NCBI GenBank assembly: GCA_024691325.1
Contig: JAILNR010000014.1
Coordinates: forward strand, 124,001-188,000
Length of the DNA stretch: 64,000 bases
Direction: 5' to 3'
DNA from: Saccharofermentans sp.
GTDB taxonomy: Bacteria; Bacillota; Clostridia; Saccharofermentanales; Saccharofermentanaceae
The notes under the pieces: generated by a model
Told to the model about the DNA's origin: nothing
Databases searched by the model: none
The model's input: the letters and a program-made list of their open reading frames with translations, nothing else
Shown: in pieces, positions 29,592 through 38,215 of the stretch
How positions within the stretch are numbered: the first letter of the stretch is position 1
How the letters are laid out: each line of letters starts with the position of its first letter
Program-made: the position numbers and the translations under genes

Positions 29592-30020
29592 ATGAAAACA
29601 AGCATTAAGAAAATAGTTTCCGTCGCATGTGTTCTTTCCATTATGGGAGCTGTTGCAGCTTGTGGTAAAGATAAGGAACCTACAGAGACATCCTTTGCTG
29701 ATATCACACCTACACCGATACCTGTTGAGACAACTACAACACCTACGACGACACTTACGGTCTACTCCGGACCTCTTCCTTCTAATGATCTGGCTGTAAC
29801 ATGGGCTGAGACTACTTTTGATCCGGTTGTTATGTATGCTGCTGTATCAGAGGGCGAGTTCCTCCGTGTAAGGAAGGGACCATCTACAGAGTATGATATC
29901 GTCGGAACCCTGACCAGAAATCAGCAGGTTCAGGTTGTTGCTGTTACGGATTCTTCCTGGTATAAGACCTCTGATGGCTTCTATATCTCATCATCTTTCC
30001 TGAGTAACGAGCCTCTTTAA
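29592..30020 (+). CDS. Lipoprotein with bacterial SH3 domain
   Basis: 142 residues. A lipoprotein signal with lipobox VAAC (Cys about residue 24) is followed by a Thr/Pro linker (about 30-60) and an SH3b domain at the C terminus (EFLRVRKGPSTEYDIVGTL, then WYKTSDGFYISSSFL). SH3b domains bind cell-wall peptides, so it is probably a membrane-tethered wall-binding protein. GGAGG precedes an overlapping GTG (29589) and ATG (29592); either may be used. A TATAAT-type box lies about 30 bases upstream. Confidence 0.85.
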   Translation: MKTSIKKIVSVACVLSIMGAVAACGKDKEPTETSFADITPTPIPVETTTTPTTTLTVYSGPLPSNDLAVTWAETTFDPVVMYAAVSEGEFLRVRKGPSTEYDIVGTLTRNQQVQVVAVTDSSWYKTSDGFYISSSFLSNEPL

Positions 30021-30038
30021 AACTATCTGAAATTTTTA

Positions 30039-30068
30039 TTGGACTTTTGAAAGCTTGTGTTGTATCAT
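30039..30068 (+). promoter_or_regulatory. tRNA-Gly promoter
   Basis: TTGGAC (30039-30044) and TATCAT (30063-30068) are 18 bases apart, 31 bases before the tRNA. Confidence 0.6.
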
Positions 30069-30098
30069 ACTTAAGCGTTTTTACGGCGCAAGCAATAT

Positions 30099-30172
30099 GC
30101 GGGTGTAGTTCAATGGTAGAACTTCAGCCTTCCAAGCTGACCACGTGGGTTCGATTCCCATCACCCGCTCCA
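30099..30172 (+). tRNA. tRNA-Gly (UCC)
   Basis: A 74-nt cloverleaf with encoded CCA. Acceptor GCGGGTG pairs with CACCCGC and the anticodon loop is CTTCCAA. Confidence 0.95.
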
Positions 30173-30179
30173 GATTAAA

Positions 30180-30206
30180 GAAGCATCACATGTGTGGTGC
30201 TTTTTT
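30180..30206 (+). terminator. tRNA-Gly terminator
   Basis: AAGCATCAC-ATGT-GTGGTGCTT stem with a six-T run, eight bases after the tRNA. Confidence 0.85.
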
Positions 30207-30266
30207 ATTTCTTGCTTTTCGATGTGGTATCATTATCGTAAGTTTTATGGAAGAGGGGATAGAGTT

Positions 30267-31103
30267 ATGGGTTTTGCTTCCAGATTGCTTGAGAAAGCTA
30301 TTGCCAGTGCGGCTGCAGGTGCCGTTAATGCTTTGTATGTTCAGGATAACGCGCAAGCTGAGGCTCGTAAGGCTGAAGCCGCCGCTAAGATGAGCGAATA
30401 TGAGAATCAAAGGAAACAGATGGAGCTTGAGTATCAGAATAAGCAGGCTCAGATAGAACTTCAGAAGCAAAAGATTCAGGTTCAGACTCAGGAACAGGCA
30501 CAGTCTAATACGAAGAAACATGGAAATACCGTATTTACTGAGGGTAATGCCAGGGAGTTTGTTGAGCCTTTGAGTGCTCCTGTTGCAACTCTTGACCCCG
30601 AGCAAAGAGAATACTTCCTTTATTTGTCTGCCGCAGCCGCAGTATCCTGGTATGTTGCCAGTATGGATGAGCTTGTAAGTGAGACAGAGATAAGTGAGCT
30701 TTATAAGATCATGAATAAAGCTTCATATGACAAGAGGATTCCTTCTGATTATAAGAAGTATTTCCAAAGATATACTAATTACAGCAAGACTTCATTCGCT
30801 ACGGTAAAGATGCATTTGGACAGAGTGACTGATAGGGGCGCTTTGGTCGATCTTGCAGTCTGTGCTGAAAACATAGCAAGAAGCGGCGGTATAACTGACA
30901 GGGAGCGCAAGGCAATCGATGCACTGAAGCTTTATATAGAGAATAGGACCGGCTATCACTTTGATGATCTTTACCGGGCACCTGCTGAGGCCGATCTTAT
31001 TTGTCCTTCGTGTGGCGGCAAGATGGTGCTTCATGCACTTAATAATCAGGCGACCTGTACATATTGCGGATACACCAAAATATTTGATGTAAAAAAGCTA
31101 TAA
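30267..31103 (+). CDS. TerB-like protein with C-terminal zinc ribbon
   Basis: 278 residues from ATG 30267, preceded by GAGGGG. Residues about 30-85 are a Gln/Glu/Lys-rich coiled coil. Residues about 110-240 resemble a TerB/DUF533-type helical domain (ADP-to-DE stretch YLSAAAAVSWYVASMD..., GGITDRERKAIDALK). The end has a zinc ribbon CPSCGGKM...CTYCGY. TerB folds bind metal or partner proteins, often at the membrane, but no specific role is known. It lies alone between tRNA-Gly and tRNA-Arg. Confidence 0.65.
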   Translation: MGFASRLLEKAIASAAAGAVNALYVQDNAQAEARKAEAAAKMSEYENQRKQMELEYQNKQAQIELQKQKIQVQTQEQAQSNTKKHGNTVFTEGNAREFVEPLSAPVATLDPEQREYFLYLSAAAAVSWYVASMDELVSETEISELYKIMNKASYDKRIPSDYKKYFQRYTNYSKTSFATVKMHLDRVTDRGALVDLAVCAENIARSGGITDRERKAIDALKLYIENRTGYHFDDLYRAPAEADLICPSCGGKMVLHALNNQATCTYCGYTKIFDVKKL

Positions 31104-31111
31104 AAATGTAT

Positions 31112-31140
31112 TTGCCAACTGAAAGAAAATAGTATAGAAT
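31112..31140 (+). promoter_or_regulatory. tRNA-Arg promoter
   Basis: TTGCCA (31112-31117) and TAGAAT (31135-31140) are 17 bases apart, 16 bases before the tRNA. Confidence 0.65.
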
Positions 31141-31155
31141 CTGTTAGTCATATGT

Positions 31156-31232
31156 GGGTCATTAGCTCAGCTGGATAGAGCAACAGCCTTCTAAGCTGTG
31201 GGTCGGAGGTTCGAGTCCCCCATGGCTCACCA
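31156..31232 (+). tRNA. tRNA-Arg (UCU)
   Basis: A 77-nt cloverleaf with encoded CCA. Acceptor GGGTCAT pairs with ATGGCTC and the anticodon loop is CTTCTAA on stem ACAGC/GCTGT. Confidence 0.95.
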
Positions 31233-31267
31233 GAATAACATCGGCATTCGCCGGTGTTATTTTTTTA
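31233..31267 (+). terminator. tRNA-Arg terminator
   Basis: A 12-bp stem (AATAACATCGGC with GCCGGTGTTATT, one wobble pair) and loop ATTC, followed by T's. Confidence 0.9.
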
Positions 31268-31275
31268 TCCTTCAA

Positions 31276-31293
31276 TGCTATAATCATCACATG
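31276..31293 (+). promoter_or_regulatory. Extended -10 promoter giving a predicted leaderless mRNA
   Basis: TG (31276-31277), one base, consensus TATAAT (31279-31284), six bases, then ATG at 31291. No ribosome binding site is present. Confidence 0.6.
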
Positions 31294-32415
31294 GTAAAAA
31301 AACTGACAGACAATAAGGATGTTATCCTTTGCTTTCTGGGATCCAAGCTTCTGTTTATTGTGATCCTTTTGATTACACATGTATCTTATCCTGCGGTTCT
31401 CGGTTTATTTGATGCATTCCACTACAGAAATATAGCTCAATTGGGTTATTACCATGAAATGATGACTGTTTTTTTTCCTGTGATACCTCTTATAATCAGG
31501 TTCACGGGAGATGCAGGTCTTGTCGTAATCAATCAATTTGCTTATTTGATTTCTCTGTTTTTGCTTAAACGGATACTGTCACAGACCCGTATCTGTTCTA
31601 ATCCTCTTCTGGTGCTCATCGTGGTTTCCTTATCTCCGATGTGTTTATTCACTTCAATTGAATACACGGAGTCACTTTTCTTCATGTTTACTTTGCTGGT
31701 ATTCTATCTTTTCATTAAAGATGAATATGCATGGCTCATGGGAATTGTGTTGGGACTCTCGGTTTTAACGAGAAATACCGGTTCTCTTCTTTTCTTTGCT
31801 GTTTTCGCAGGGATGGTCATTAGAGCCATCAAGGATAAGGATCATATAAAGAAAAGGTTGGCTGACATAGTGATGTGTTTTGCACCTGCGACTGCTTTAA
31901 GCCTGATTTATCCCGTATTTCTTCAGATAAGATTCGGGAGTTGGCGGTTATTTATGGATGCCCAGTATGACTACTGGATAAGGATAAAGTCAAATGTTTT
32001 AAAGACTATATGGATATCCCTTAAACTGATATTTACTGATTCATATACATATGACGGATTGGATACACGCATTATGTTCACTATAAATGAGGTGTTATCG
32101 CTTCTGTTCTTGGCTCTTGTAATCACTCTTGCAGTTAAAGAGGTGATGATAATGAGAAGAAGAGGGCTCAATATTCCGTCAGTTGTTGCTGTGATTTATT
32201 CGGTTTTGTTTATCGTTGCTATATGTATGACGATAAGAGATCCTTATGTTGACTGTCCCACTGATAGCTTCTACAGATACTACGTAGGACTATTTCCTGT
32301 TTACCTTGGCCTGGGAAGGTTTAAAGACGGGGGATTGAAGGCAAGTATTATTGTAAGCGTATTGCTCACGCTTATAACGGCACCTCTGTTTTGCATGGGT
32401 TCTTTTTTCTTTTAA
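31291..32415 (+). CDS. PIG-V-like integral membrane glycosyltransferase
   Basis: 374 residues with about ten hydrophobic helices. The early motif DAFHYRNIAQLGY matches the acidic loop of the PIG-V/GPI-mannosyltransferase-II-like family (W/F-D-x-x-H/W-Y), and the YTESLFFMFTLL segment and LTRNTG also fit. Bacterial members probably transfer a sugar from a polyprenyl carrier to surface glycans. ATG 31291 sits at the predicted transcription start, so the mRNA would be leaderless. The gene is alone between tRNA-Arg and tRNA-Leu. Family assignment is moderately sure; the sugar and acceptor are unknown. Confidence 0.65.
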   Translation: MVKKLTDNKDVILCFLGSKLLFIVILLITHVSYPAVLGLFDAFHYRNIAQLGYYHEMMTVFFPVIPLIIRFTGDAGLVVINQFAYLISLFLLKRILSQTRICSNPLLVLIVVSLSPMCLFTSIEYTESLFFMFTLLVFYLFIKDEYAWLMGIVLGLSVLTRNTGSLLFFAVFAGMVIRAIKDKDHIKKRLADIVMCFAPATALSLIYPVFLQIRFGSWRLFMDAQYDYWIRIKSNVLKTIWISLKLIFTDSYTYDGLDTRIMFTINEVLSLLFLALVITLAVKEVMIMRRRGLNIPSVVAVIYSVLFIVAICMTIRDPYVDCPTDSFYRYYVGLFPVYLGLGRFKDGGLKASIIVSVLLTLITAPLFCMGSFFF

Positions 32416-32434
32416 ACCCTGTCTCAAAAACTGC

Positions 32435-32463
32435 TTGACAGAGTGAAGCCATATCAATATAAT
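32435..32463 (+). promoter_or_regulatory. tRNA-Leu promoter
   Basis: Perfect consensus: TTGACA (32435-32440), 17 bases, TATAAT (32458-32463), 31 bases before the tRNA. Confidence 0.9.
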
Positions 32464-32493
32464 CTTTCTTGCATTTGTCGAAAGACAACAAGC

Positions 32494-32578
32494 GCGGCCG
32501 TGGCGGAACTGGCAGACGCGCACGTTTGAGGGGCGTGTGGTTAACCCCATACGAGTTCAAGTCTCGTCGGCCGCACCA
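32494..32578 (+). tRNA. tRNA-Leu (GAG)
   Basis: An 85-nt type II tRNA with a long variable arm and encoded CCA. Acceptor GCGGCCG pairs with CGGCCGC and the anticodon loop is TTGAGGG on stem CACGT/GCGTG. Confidence 0.95.
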
Positions 32579-32581
32579 TAT

Positions 32582-32616
32582 AAATCCCGGAATCGTAAGA
32601 TTTCGGGATTTTTCTT
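32582..32616 (+). terminator. tRNA-Leu terminator
   Basis: A 12-bp stem (AATCCCGGAATC with GATTTCGGGATT) with loop GTAA, then T's, four bases after the tRNA. Confidence 0.9.
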
Positions 32617-32636
32617 TCATTTATTTCAAAAAAAGA

Positions 32637-32654
32637 TGTTATTATATGCGTATG
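32637..32654 (+). promoter_or_regulatory. Extended -10 promoter giving a predicted leaderless mRNA
   Basis: TG (32637-32638), one base, TATTAT (32640-32645), six bases, then ATG at 32652. No ribosome binding site is present. Confidence 0.55.
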
Positions 32655-34172
32655 CGTAAAACAGTAAGGATTCTTGCAGCTCTTGCTGCTGTTATATTTA
32701 TTCTTGAGACGCCTTTGTTTACTGTGTCCGTCAATGCTGCTCCGAATCCCGGAGCCGGGCAGTTTGTAACGCGTCTGTACAACTATGCTTTGGGAAGAGA
32801 TCCGGATGCACAGGGCTATGCTGACTGGACCAATGCTCTTCTTAACGGTGATGTTAATGCCGCTGAGGTTGCAACAGGAATTCTTAACAGCGATGAATAT
32901 GTGAATCTTAATGCTGATGACACGTCCTATGTAACCACGCTTTATCATGTATTCTTTAACCGTGATCCTGATGCTACGGGTTTGTCTGTATGGGTGACTG
33001 CTCTTGAGTCAGGAACAGAACGACGCGATATATTGATGGGATTTATCAATTCCGTTGAGTGGGCAAATCTTTGCGCTACTTACGGTATTTACTCGGGAAG
33101 TACGAACGCTCCTACTGTGGAACTTGTTCCGTCAGAGAGCCACTATAATTTTGTTTCGAATCTGTTTAAGTATTTTACCGTTCATAACTATACGGACGAG
33201 GAGATCAATACTGTTGCTACGGATCTTGTTTATCTTAGAACCAACTGCAGACAGGTTGCATACGATCTTATATTCTCCGATGAATACGTAGCTCTTGCCA
33301 AGGCATCGACACCTTCAAGAGTAGTTGAGACTTTCTTCAAGGCGTTCAACGGACGTAATCCGCTTCCTGCGGAGACCAGTGCTCTTTGTGATGCGATGAA
33401 CGGGGTTTTGAATATCGATTATCTTTACAATTACTTTGTTAACAGGAATTCTTTTGCCGTCAACTGTGTTAACCGCGGTCTCATGCCCGGACGCAAGATC
33501 GAGGTGAATACTTCAGGCATCAGCGATGATATTCTGCGTAATTACTTCTCTGACGCAGCTTTTGTAGGAAACTCGGTTACTGCAGGTTTCCCGATGTATT
33601 TTAGTGCGAAGGGAAGCGGTCTTTTGGGAGATGTTCAGGTCTACGCCAGAGTAAGCTACTCGTTCCTTACCGATATGAACAGCGTTTCCGGCTATATGCT
33701 TCAGTACGATGATATGGAGATGCGTGCGTGTGAGCTTTTAAGCCTTGCAAATGTTCAGAAGGTATTCATCTGCATGGGTACTAACGATCTTGTCGGCACT
33801 GAGCCCGATGCTGTATTTACCCGTTATGTTGATTACGTCAATGAGATCATCAATACCAACCCCGGTATCCGCGTCTTTATTGTGTCGACGACACCACGCT
33901 GTAATTCTGATCAGACGCCCGGACTTACAAATGAGAAGATCGACCAGCTTAATGCTCTCATGAGTGAGTACTGTGCCGAGAATGGCCTTGATTTCATTGA
34001 TATCAATACACCGCTTAAGAATGGTACTGATGAGTTGTTTGCGGACTATTCAAGCGACGGTTACGTTCATATGAATAATTCCGGATATACAGTCTGGTCT
34101 AATGCGGTCACGTCCTACGTCAGATCCATGCTCGCATCCGAGCGCCATATTTACAGGAACACCGGAACCTGA
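32652..34172 (+). CDS. Secreted SGNH/GDSL hydrolase with DUF4214 repeats
   Basis: 506 residues. A signal peptide (ILAALAAVIFILETPLF) ends near VNAAPNPG. Two DUF4214 modules occupy about 30-145 (YNYALGRDPDAQGYADWTNAL and YHVFFNRDPDATGLSVWVTAL are the matched hallmarks); weaker related helices run to about 280. An SGNH hydrolase domain follows: FVGNSVTAGF (nucleophile Ser), CMGTNDLVG (Asn), and DGYVHMNNSGY (Asp, His). It probably removes ester or acetyl groups from a surface glycan. The start at 32652 coincides with the predicted transcription start; ATG 32646 is an alternative. A decayed DUF4214 relative lies at 26794. Confidence 0.85.
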   Translation: MRKTVRILAALAAVIFILETPLFTVSVNAAPNPGAGQFVTRLYNYALGRDPDAQGYADWTNALLNGDVNAAEVATGILNSDEYVNLNADDTSYVTTLYHVFFNRDPDATGLSVWVTALESGTERRDILMGFINSVEWANLCATYGIYSGSTNAPTVELVPSESHYNFVSNLFKYFTVHNYTDEEINTVATDLVYLRTNCRQVAYDLIFSDEYVALAKASTPSRVVETFFKAFNGRNPLPAETSALCDAMNGVLNIDYLYNYFVNRNSFAVNCVNRGLMPGRKIEVNTSGISDDILRNYFSDAAFVGNSVTAGFPMYFSAKGSGLLGDVQVYARVSYSFLTDMNSVSGYMLQYDDMEMRACELLSLANVQKVFICMGTNDLVGTEPDAVFTRYVDYVNEIINTNPGIRVFIVSTTPRCNSDQTPGLTNEKIDQLNALMSEYCAENGLDFIDINTPLKNGTDELFADYSSDGYVHMNNSGYTVWSNAVTSYVRSMLASERHIYRNTGT

Positions 34173-34173
34173 C

Positions 34174-34647
34174 ATGTCTTCTGTAAGACTTGCGTGTGAG
34201 AACGACATCCCCAGGCTTGCGGACCTGCTTTCGCAGGTGCTTAAGGTTCACCACGAGCTTCGCCCTGACTTGTTTAAGGCAAACTGTCGAAAATATAATG
34301 ACAGGGAGCTTTTCGCGATGATAGGCAACGAGCTTCGCCCAGTTTTCGTTTATACTGATGATAACGATGTTGTTATGGGGTATGCCTTCTGTGTTATCGA
34401 GCAGCACCCCGGAAACAATATCCTCACTGATATCAAGACTTTGTACCTCGATGACCTGTGTGTTGACGAGAGCATGAGAGGGAAGGGCATAGGAAAGAAG
34501 CTTTACGAGCACATTAAGTCCTATGCGCGGGAAATCGGCTGCCATAACCTGACTTTAAATGTTTGGGAAGGCAACGAAAGTGCTCTTAAGTTCTATAAAA
34601 GTCTCGGGCTTGTTCCCTATAAGTATGGAATGGAGACAATACTCTGA
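34174..34647 (+). CDS. GNAT-family N-acetyltransferase
   Basis: 157 residues. DLCVDESMRGKGIGKKLYEHIK is the acetyl-CoA-binding region (RGKGIG is the P loop), and NLTLNVWEGNESALKFYKSLGL is the classic late motif. The substrate is unknown. ATG 34174 lies one base after the stop of the SGNH hydrolase gene, so translation is probably coupled; a longer start inside that gene has no support. Confidence 0.85.
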   Translation: MSSVRLACENDIPRLADLLSQVLKVHHELRPDLFKANCRKYNDRELFAMIGNELRPVFVYTDDNDVVMGYAFCVIEQHPGNNILTDIKTLYLDDLCVDESMRGKGIGKKLYEHIKSYAREIGCHNLTLNVWEGNESALKFYKSLGLVPYKYGMETIL

Positions 34648-34692
34648 TTGTGATACAATCAAGGTTCATATTAGAACTTTGGAGAGTGACAC

Positions 34693-36465
34693 ATGAAGAA
34701 GATTATGCTGGGCAACGAAGCTGTTGCGAGGGGCGCATATGAGGCCGGTGTTAAGTTTGTCTCATCTTATCCCGGTACACCTAGTACAGAGATCACTGAA
34801 GAAATAGCAAAGTATCCCGAAGTAGCTTGTGAGTGGGCACCTAACGAGAAGTGCGGAGCTGAGGCTGCTATCGGCTGTTCGGTAAGAGGCGGAAGAGCTA
34901 TGACATGTATGAAGCACGTTGGTATGAACGTGTGCGCCGATCCTCTTTTTACTGTTTCATATACGGGAGTTAACGGAGGACTCGTCTTCTGTGTTGCGGA
35001 TGATCCCGGAATGCATTCTTCACAGAATGAGCAGGATTCACGTAACTATGCACGTGCGTCAAAAGTCCCGATGCTTGAGCCTTCCGATTCCGAGGAGTGC
35101 AGGACTTTTACAAAGTATGCTTTCGAGATGAGTGAGAAGTACGATACGCCTGTAATCTTAAGACTTCATACCCGTGTATCGCACTCAAGATCGGTTGTAT
35201 CCGTTGAGGATGCGGCTCCCATCACTATCAAGGACTATGAGAAGAATCCTCCCAAATATGTCATGATGCCTGCTAATGCGATCGGTAAGCATGTTGTGGT
35301 TGAGGACAGAACAAGAAAGATAATTGATGATGTTGCAGCAGATCCCGAGGGAGTCGGTCTTCATAAGATTGAACTTCGTGGTACCAAGTTAGGCATCATT
35401 ACAGACGGCGCAGCTTATCAGTATGTCAGGGATGCTCTTCCTGACGCGAGCGTCCTTAAGTTAGGCCTTGTATGGCCTCTTTGCGAGTCTGTTATCAAGG
35501 ACTTCGCATCCAAAGTTGACAGACTTGTTGTTATTGAGGAGTTAGATCCTTTCCTTGAGACAGAGATCAAGGCTATGGGTGTTAAGTGTGAGGGTAAGGA
35601 ACTGTTTACTTTGCTTGGCGAGTATTCGGCAAGACTGATCAAAGAGAAGCTTTCTGATGAGGCTTTGCCTGCTTCTGCATTTGATGCGGATAAACTCCCT
35701 CAGATTCCCGGACGTCCTCCCGTGCTTTGTGCCGGATGTCCTCACAAGGGGCTCTATCTTGCCCTCAAGAGATTAAAGGTTAATGTTACCGGCGATATCG
35801 GTTGCTATACATTGGGCGCGCTGCCTCCTATGCAGGCTGTTGATACAGTAGTCTGCATGGGTGCGTCAGTTGGTATGGCTCATGGTTTTGACAAGGCGAC
35901 TGACCACGCTGATTCACGTAATACTGTAGGTGTTATCGGTGATTCGACCTTCCTGCACTCAGGTGTTACGAACCTTATGAATGCCGTTTATAACGACAGC
36001 CAGATAACACTTATCATTCTCGATAACTCGATTACGGGAATGACGGGACATCAGCAGAATCCTTCAACCGGTATGAATATCAGGCTTGAAGCTGCTCCTG
36101 CCGTATCATTGGAGAAACTCTGTGAGAGCCTGGGAGTTCGCCCCGAAGCTATCCGCGTGGTTGATCCCGTTGATACATTCGAGTGTGAGAAGGTTATTAA
36201 GGAAGAGCTTGAGCGTGAAGTTGTTTCTGTAGTTATCGCCAGAAGACCTTGTGCTCTTATTCCTACCGGAAGAGCTAAGAAGGGCATTGAAGTATCCGTG
36301 GATTACGATAAGTGCCGTAAGTGCGGTGCTTGCGGACGCATCATGTGTCCTGCTTTAATCATGGATGCTGACGGATTCCCGGTGGTTGATGCCGAGGCAT
36401 GTAACAACTGCGGACTTTGTGTAAATGTATGCCGTTTTGGCGCACTTTCGAAGGCGGAGGAGTAA
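34693..36465 (+). CDS. iorA: Indolepyruvate ferredoxin oxidoreductase, alpha subunit (copy 2)
   Basis: 590 residues, GGAGAG before the ATG. Same architecture as the copy at 12369: MLGNEAVARGAYEAGV and SYPGTPSTE at the front, CAGCPHKG, GDIGCYT, GDSTFLHSG and LDNSITGMTGHQ in the diphosphate half, and two C-terminal cysteine clusters (CRKCGACGRIMCP, CNNCGLCVNVC). The sequence is clearly diverged from copy 1, so the two probably differ in substrate or expression rather than being a recent duplication. It forms a unit with iorB copy 2 and a YhaM-like gene. Confidence 0.95.
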   Translation: MKKIMLGNEAVARGAYEAGVKFVSSYPGTPSTEITEEIAKYPEVACEWAPNEKCGAEAAIGCSVRGGRAMTCMKHVGMNVCADPLFTVSYTGVNGGLVFCVADDPGMHSSQNEQDSRNYARASKVPMLEPSDSEECRTFTKYAFEMSEKYDTPVILRLHTRVSHSRSVVSVEDAAPITIKDYEKNPPKYVMMPANAIGKHVVVEDRTRKIIDDVAADPEGVGLHKIELRGTKLGIITDGAAYQYVRDALPDASVLKLGLVWPLCESVIKDFASKVDRLVVIEELDPFLETEIKAMGVKCEGKELFTLLGEYSARLIKEKLSDEALPASAFDADKLPQIPGRPPVLCAGCPHKGLYLALKRLKVNVTGDIGCYTLGALPPMQAVDTVVCMGASVGMAHGFDKATDHADSRNTVGVIGDSTFLHSGVTNLMNAVYNDSQITLIILDNSITGMTGHQQNPSTGMNIRLEAAPAVSLEKLCESLGVRPEAIRVVDPVDTFECEKVIKEELEREVVSVVIARRPCALIPTGRAKKGIEVSVDYDKCRKCGACGRIMCPALIMDADGFPVVDAEACNNCGLCVNVCRFGALSKAEE

Positions 36466-36469
36466 GAAG

Positions 36470-37075
36470 ATGGATAATATCAATGCATCAATAGTATTAG
36501 CCGGTGTCGGCGGACAGGGAACACTGATCGCAGGTAAGCTTCTCGGCATACTTGCTATGAACTTAGGACTCGATGTTAAGGTGTCTGAGGTTCACGGAAT
36601 GAGCCAGAGAGGAGGTTCTGTTGTTACTTATGTGAAGATCGCTCCCGAGGTTCATTCCCCTATCATTGAAGAGGGAACGGCTGACTTCATTCTCTCGTTT
36701 GAAGAAGTTGAGTCAGTAAGATGGGCCAAGCTCCTCAAGAAGGGCGGAACTATGATCGTGAATACACAGCAGATCAAGTCTCTTCCTGTTTTGATGGGTC
36801 AGATGAAGTATCCTGAAGGCGTTATCGATTCACTTAAGGCGGCATCAAACGGCGATGCCCGTATCGTTTCCATAGATGCGACAGGGTTGTCGGTTGAGAC
36901 TGCAGGAACAACTAAAGCTACCAATATCGTAATGCTCGGTGCTTTGTCTAATTATCTCGGGGCATCCGATGATGATTGGCGTAAGGCTGTTGAAGAAGCT
37001 TTTGCATCAAAGCCTAAGACTATTCCCGGTAACTTAAGCGCATTTGAGAAGGGTAGAACAGAAGGTAACGTATGA
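36470..37075 (+). CDS. iorB: Indolepyruvate ferredoxin oxidoreductase, beta subunit (copy 2)
   Basis: 201 residues from ATG 36470, preceded by GGAGGAG inside the iorA end region. VLAGVGGQGTLIAGKLLG and SQRGGSVVTYVKI mark the family. It partners the alpha subunit four bases upstream. Its stop overlaps the next start (ATGA), so a nuclease-like gene is translationally coupled to it. It is diverged from the copy at 14172. Confidence 0.94.
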   Translation: MDNINASIVLAGVGGQGTLIAGKLLGILAMNLGLDVKVSEVHGMSQRGGSVVTYVKIAPEVHSPIIEEGTADFILSFEEVESVRWAKLLKKGGTMIVNTQQIKSLPVLMGQMKYPEGVIDSLKAASNGDARIVSIDATGLSVETAGTTKATNIVMLGALSNYLGASDDDWRKAVEEAFASKPKTIPGNLSAFEKGRTEGNV

Positions 37076-38061
37076 ATCTGGGTAAGTTTAACGATACTGA
37101 GATCGGAAGCACTTATAATTTCACGGTTCTCGTTCTCGAGATGAATGAGAGAGTATCTAAGACAGACAAGCCGTTTGTAAACTTTGTTTTTACTGACGGT
37201 GTGGATAAGATACAGGCCAATTTCTTTGATAAGACTGTTTCCTCCATGAATCTTATCGGTGTTGATGTCGGTAAAGTCGTTGATCTTACATTTAATGTTA
37301 AGACTTATAACAACAAGAAGAACTTTACGGTCGAGAATATAGGCATTTGTCCGGATCCGGAAGCGGTTGTGGAGAAATTCGTTCAGTCCCCTCCGTATTC
37401 GACCGATTATATGTTCAAAAGTATAGTTGACCTCATTAAGAAGTCGACCGGCCGTGAATATGATTACGATAATCTGAATGTACCTTCTTCGGATATGAGC
37501 CCTGCAGCTTTAACTATACGAATGCTTAATAAGTACCACGATGAATTCTGCAAGTCTTCCGCGGCTCACAGTATCCATCACGATATACGCGGCGGCCTTT
37601 TGTATCACACGTTCAGAATGGTATATATGGCCTATAAGACGTGCGATGTCTATAGAACATTGGACCGTGAACTTCTAATATGCGGAACAGCACTTCACGA
37701 TATCGGAAAGATATTTGAACTTGATACGGATGAATTGGGATCAGCTGATTATTCTGTTGACGGCAGGCTGTTCGGACATGCGGTTATGGGTATGAGCATG
37801 GTGGATAAGGAGGCGGAACGCGGCTCATACGGTGAAGAGGATGTCCGTTTGATCAAGCATATGATAGCTTCCCATCACGGAACATTGGAATATGGTGCCA
37901 TTACAACACCTGCTACCCCGGAAGCCTTTATGCTCCACGAGATCGATATGATGGACAGCCGCATGTACATCTTCGAGAAGGAGATGGGAAAGGTCGAGCC
38001 GGGGCAGATGACAGACAGAGTCTTCGCATTGGAGAATTCGTCCATATACAAACCCAAATGA
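37072..38061 (+). CDS. YhaM-like OB-fold/HD-domain 3'-5' exoribonuclease
   Basis: 329 residues. Residues 1-95 are an OB-fold nucleic-acid-binding domain; residues about 150-320 are an HD phosphohydrolase domain with H-x-x-x-D metal ligands (HDIRGGLLYHT, ALHDIGKIFE, HMIASHHG). This order matches YhaM/CBF1, a metal-dependent exonuclease of Firmicutes that trims RNA or DNA 3' ends. It overlaps iorB by ATGA and ends at a strong terminator. Linkage with ior genes has no obvious functional reason. Confidence 0.85.
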   Translation: MNLGKFNDTEIGSTYNFTVLVLEMNERVSKTDKPFVNFVFTDGVDKIQANFFDKTVSSMNLIGVDVGKVVDLTFNVKTYNNKKNFTVENIGICPDPEAVVEKFVQSPPYSTDYMFKSIVDLIKKSTGREYDYDNLNVPSSDMSPAALTIRMLNKYHDEFCKSSAAHSIHHDIRGGLLYHTFRMVYMAYKTCDVYRTLDRELLICGTALHDIGKIFELDTDELGSADYSVDGRLFGHAVMGMSMVDKEAERGSYGEEDVRLIKHMIASHHGTLEYGAITTPATPEAFMLHEIDMMDSRMYIFEKEMGKVEPGQMTDRVFALENSSIYKPK

Positions 38062-38083
38062 CTTTTATTTGAAGATTAATGAT

Positions 38084-38115
38084 CAAAAAAAGGCAATTAA
38101 AGTGCCTTTTTTTGT
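38084..38115 (+). terminator. Rho-independent terminator
   Basis: AAAAAAAGGCA-ATTAAAG-TGCCTTTTTTT hairpin with a long T tract. Confidence 0.9.
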
Positions 38116-38215
38116 TTGTGAGGTATATTTCACTTAATATTTTTACAACTGCTGACCGGAAATTTGTTTATAATCAGAACAGTCTAAAAATAAACCTAAT
38201 AGGGGGAAACCAGGA

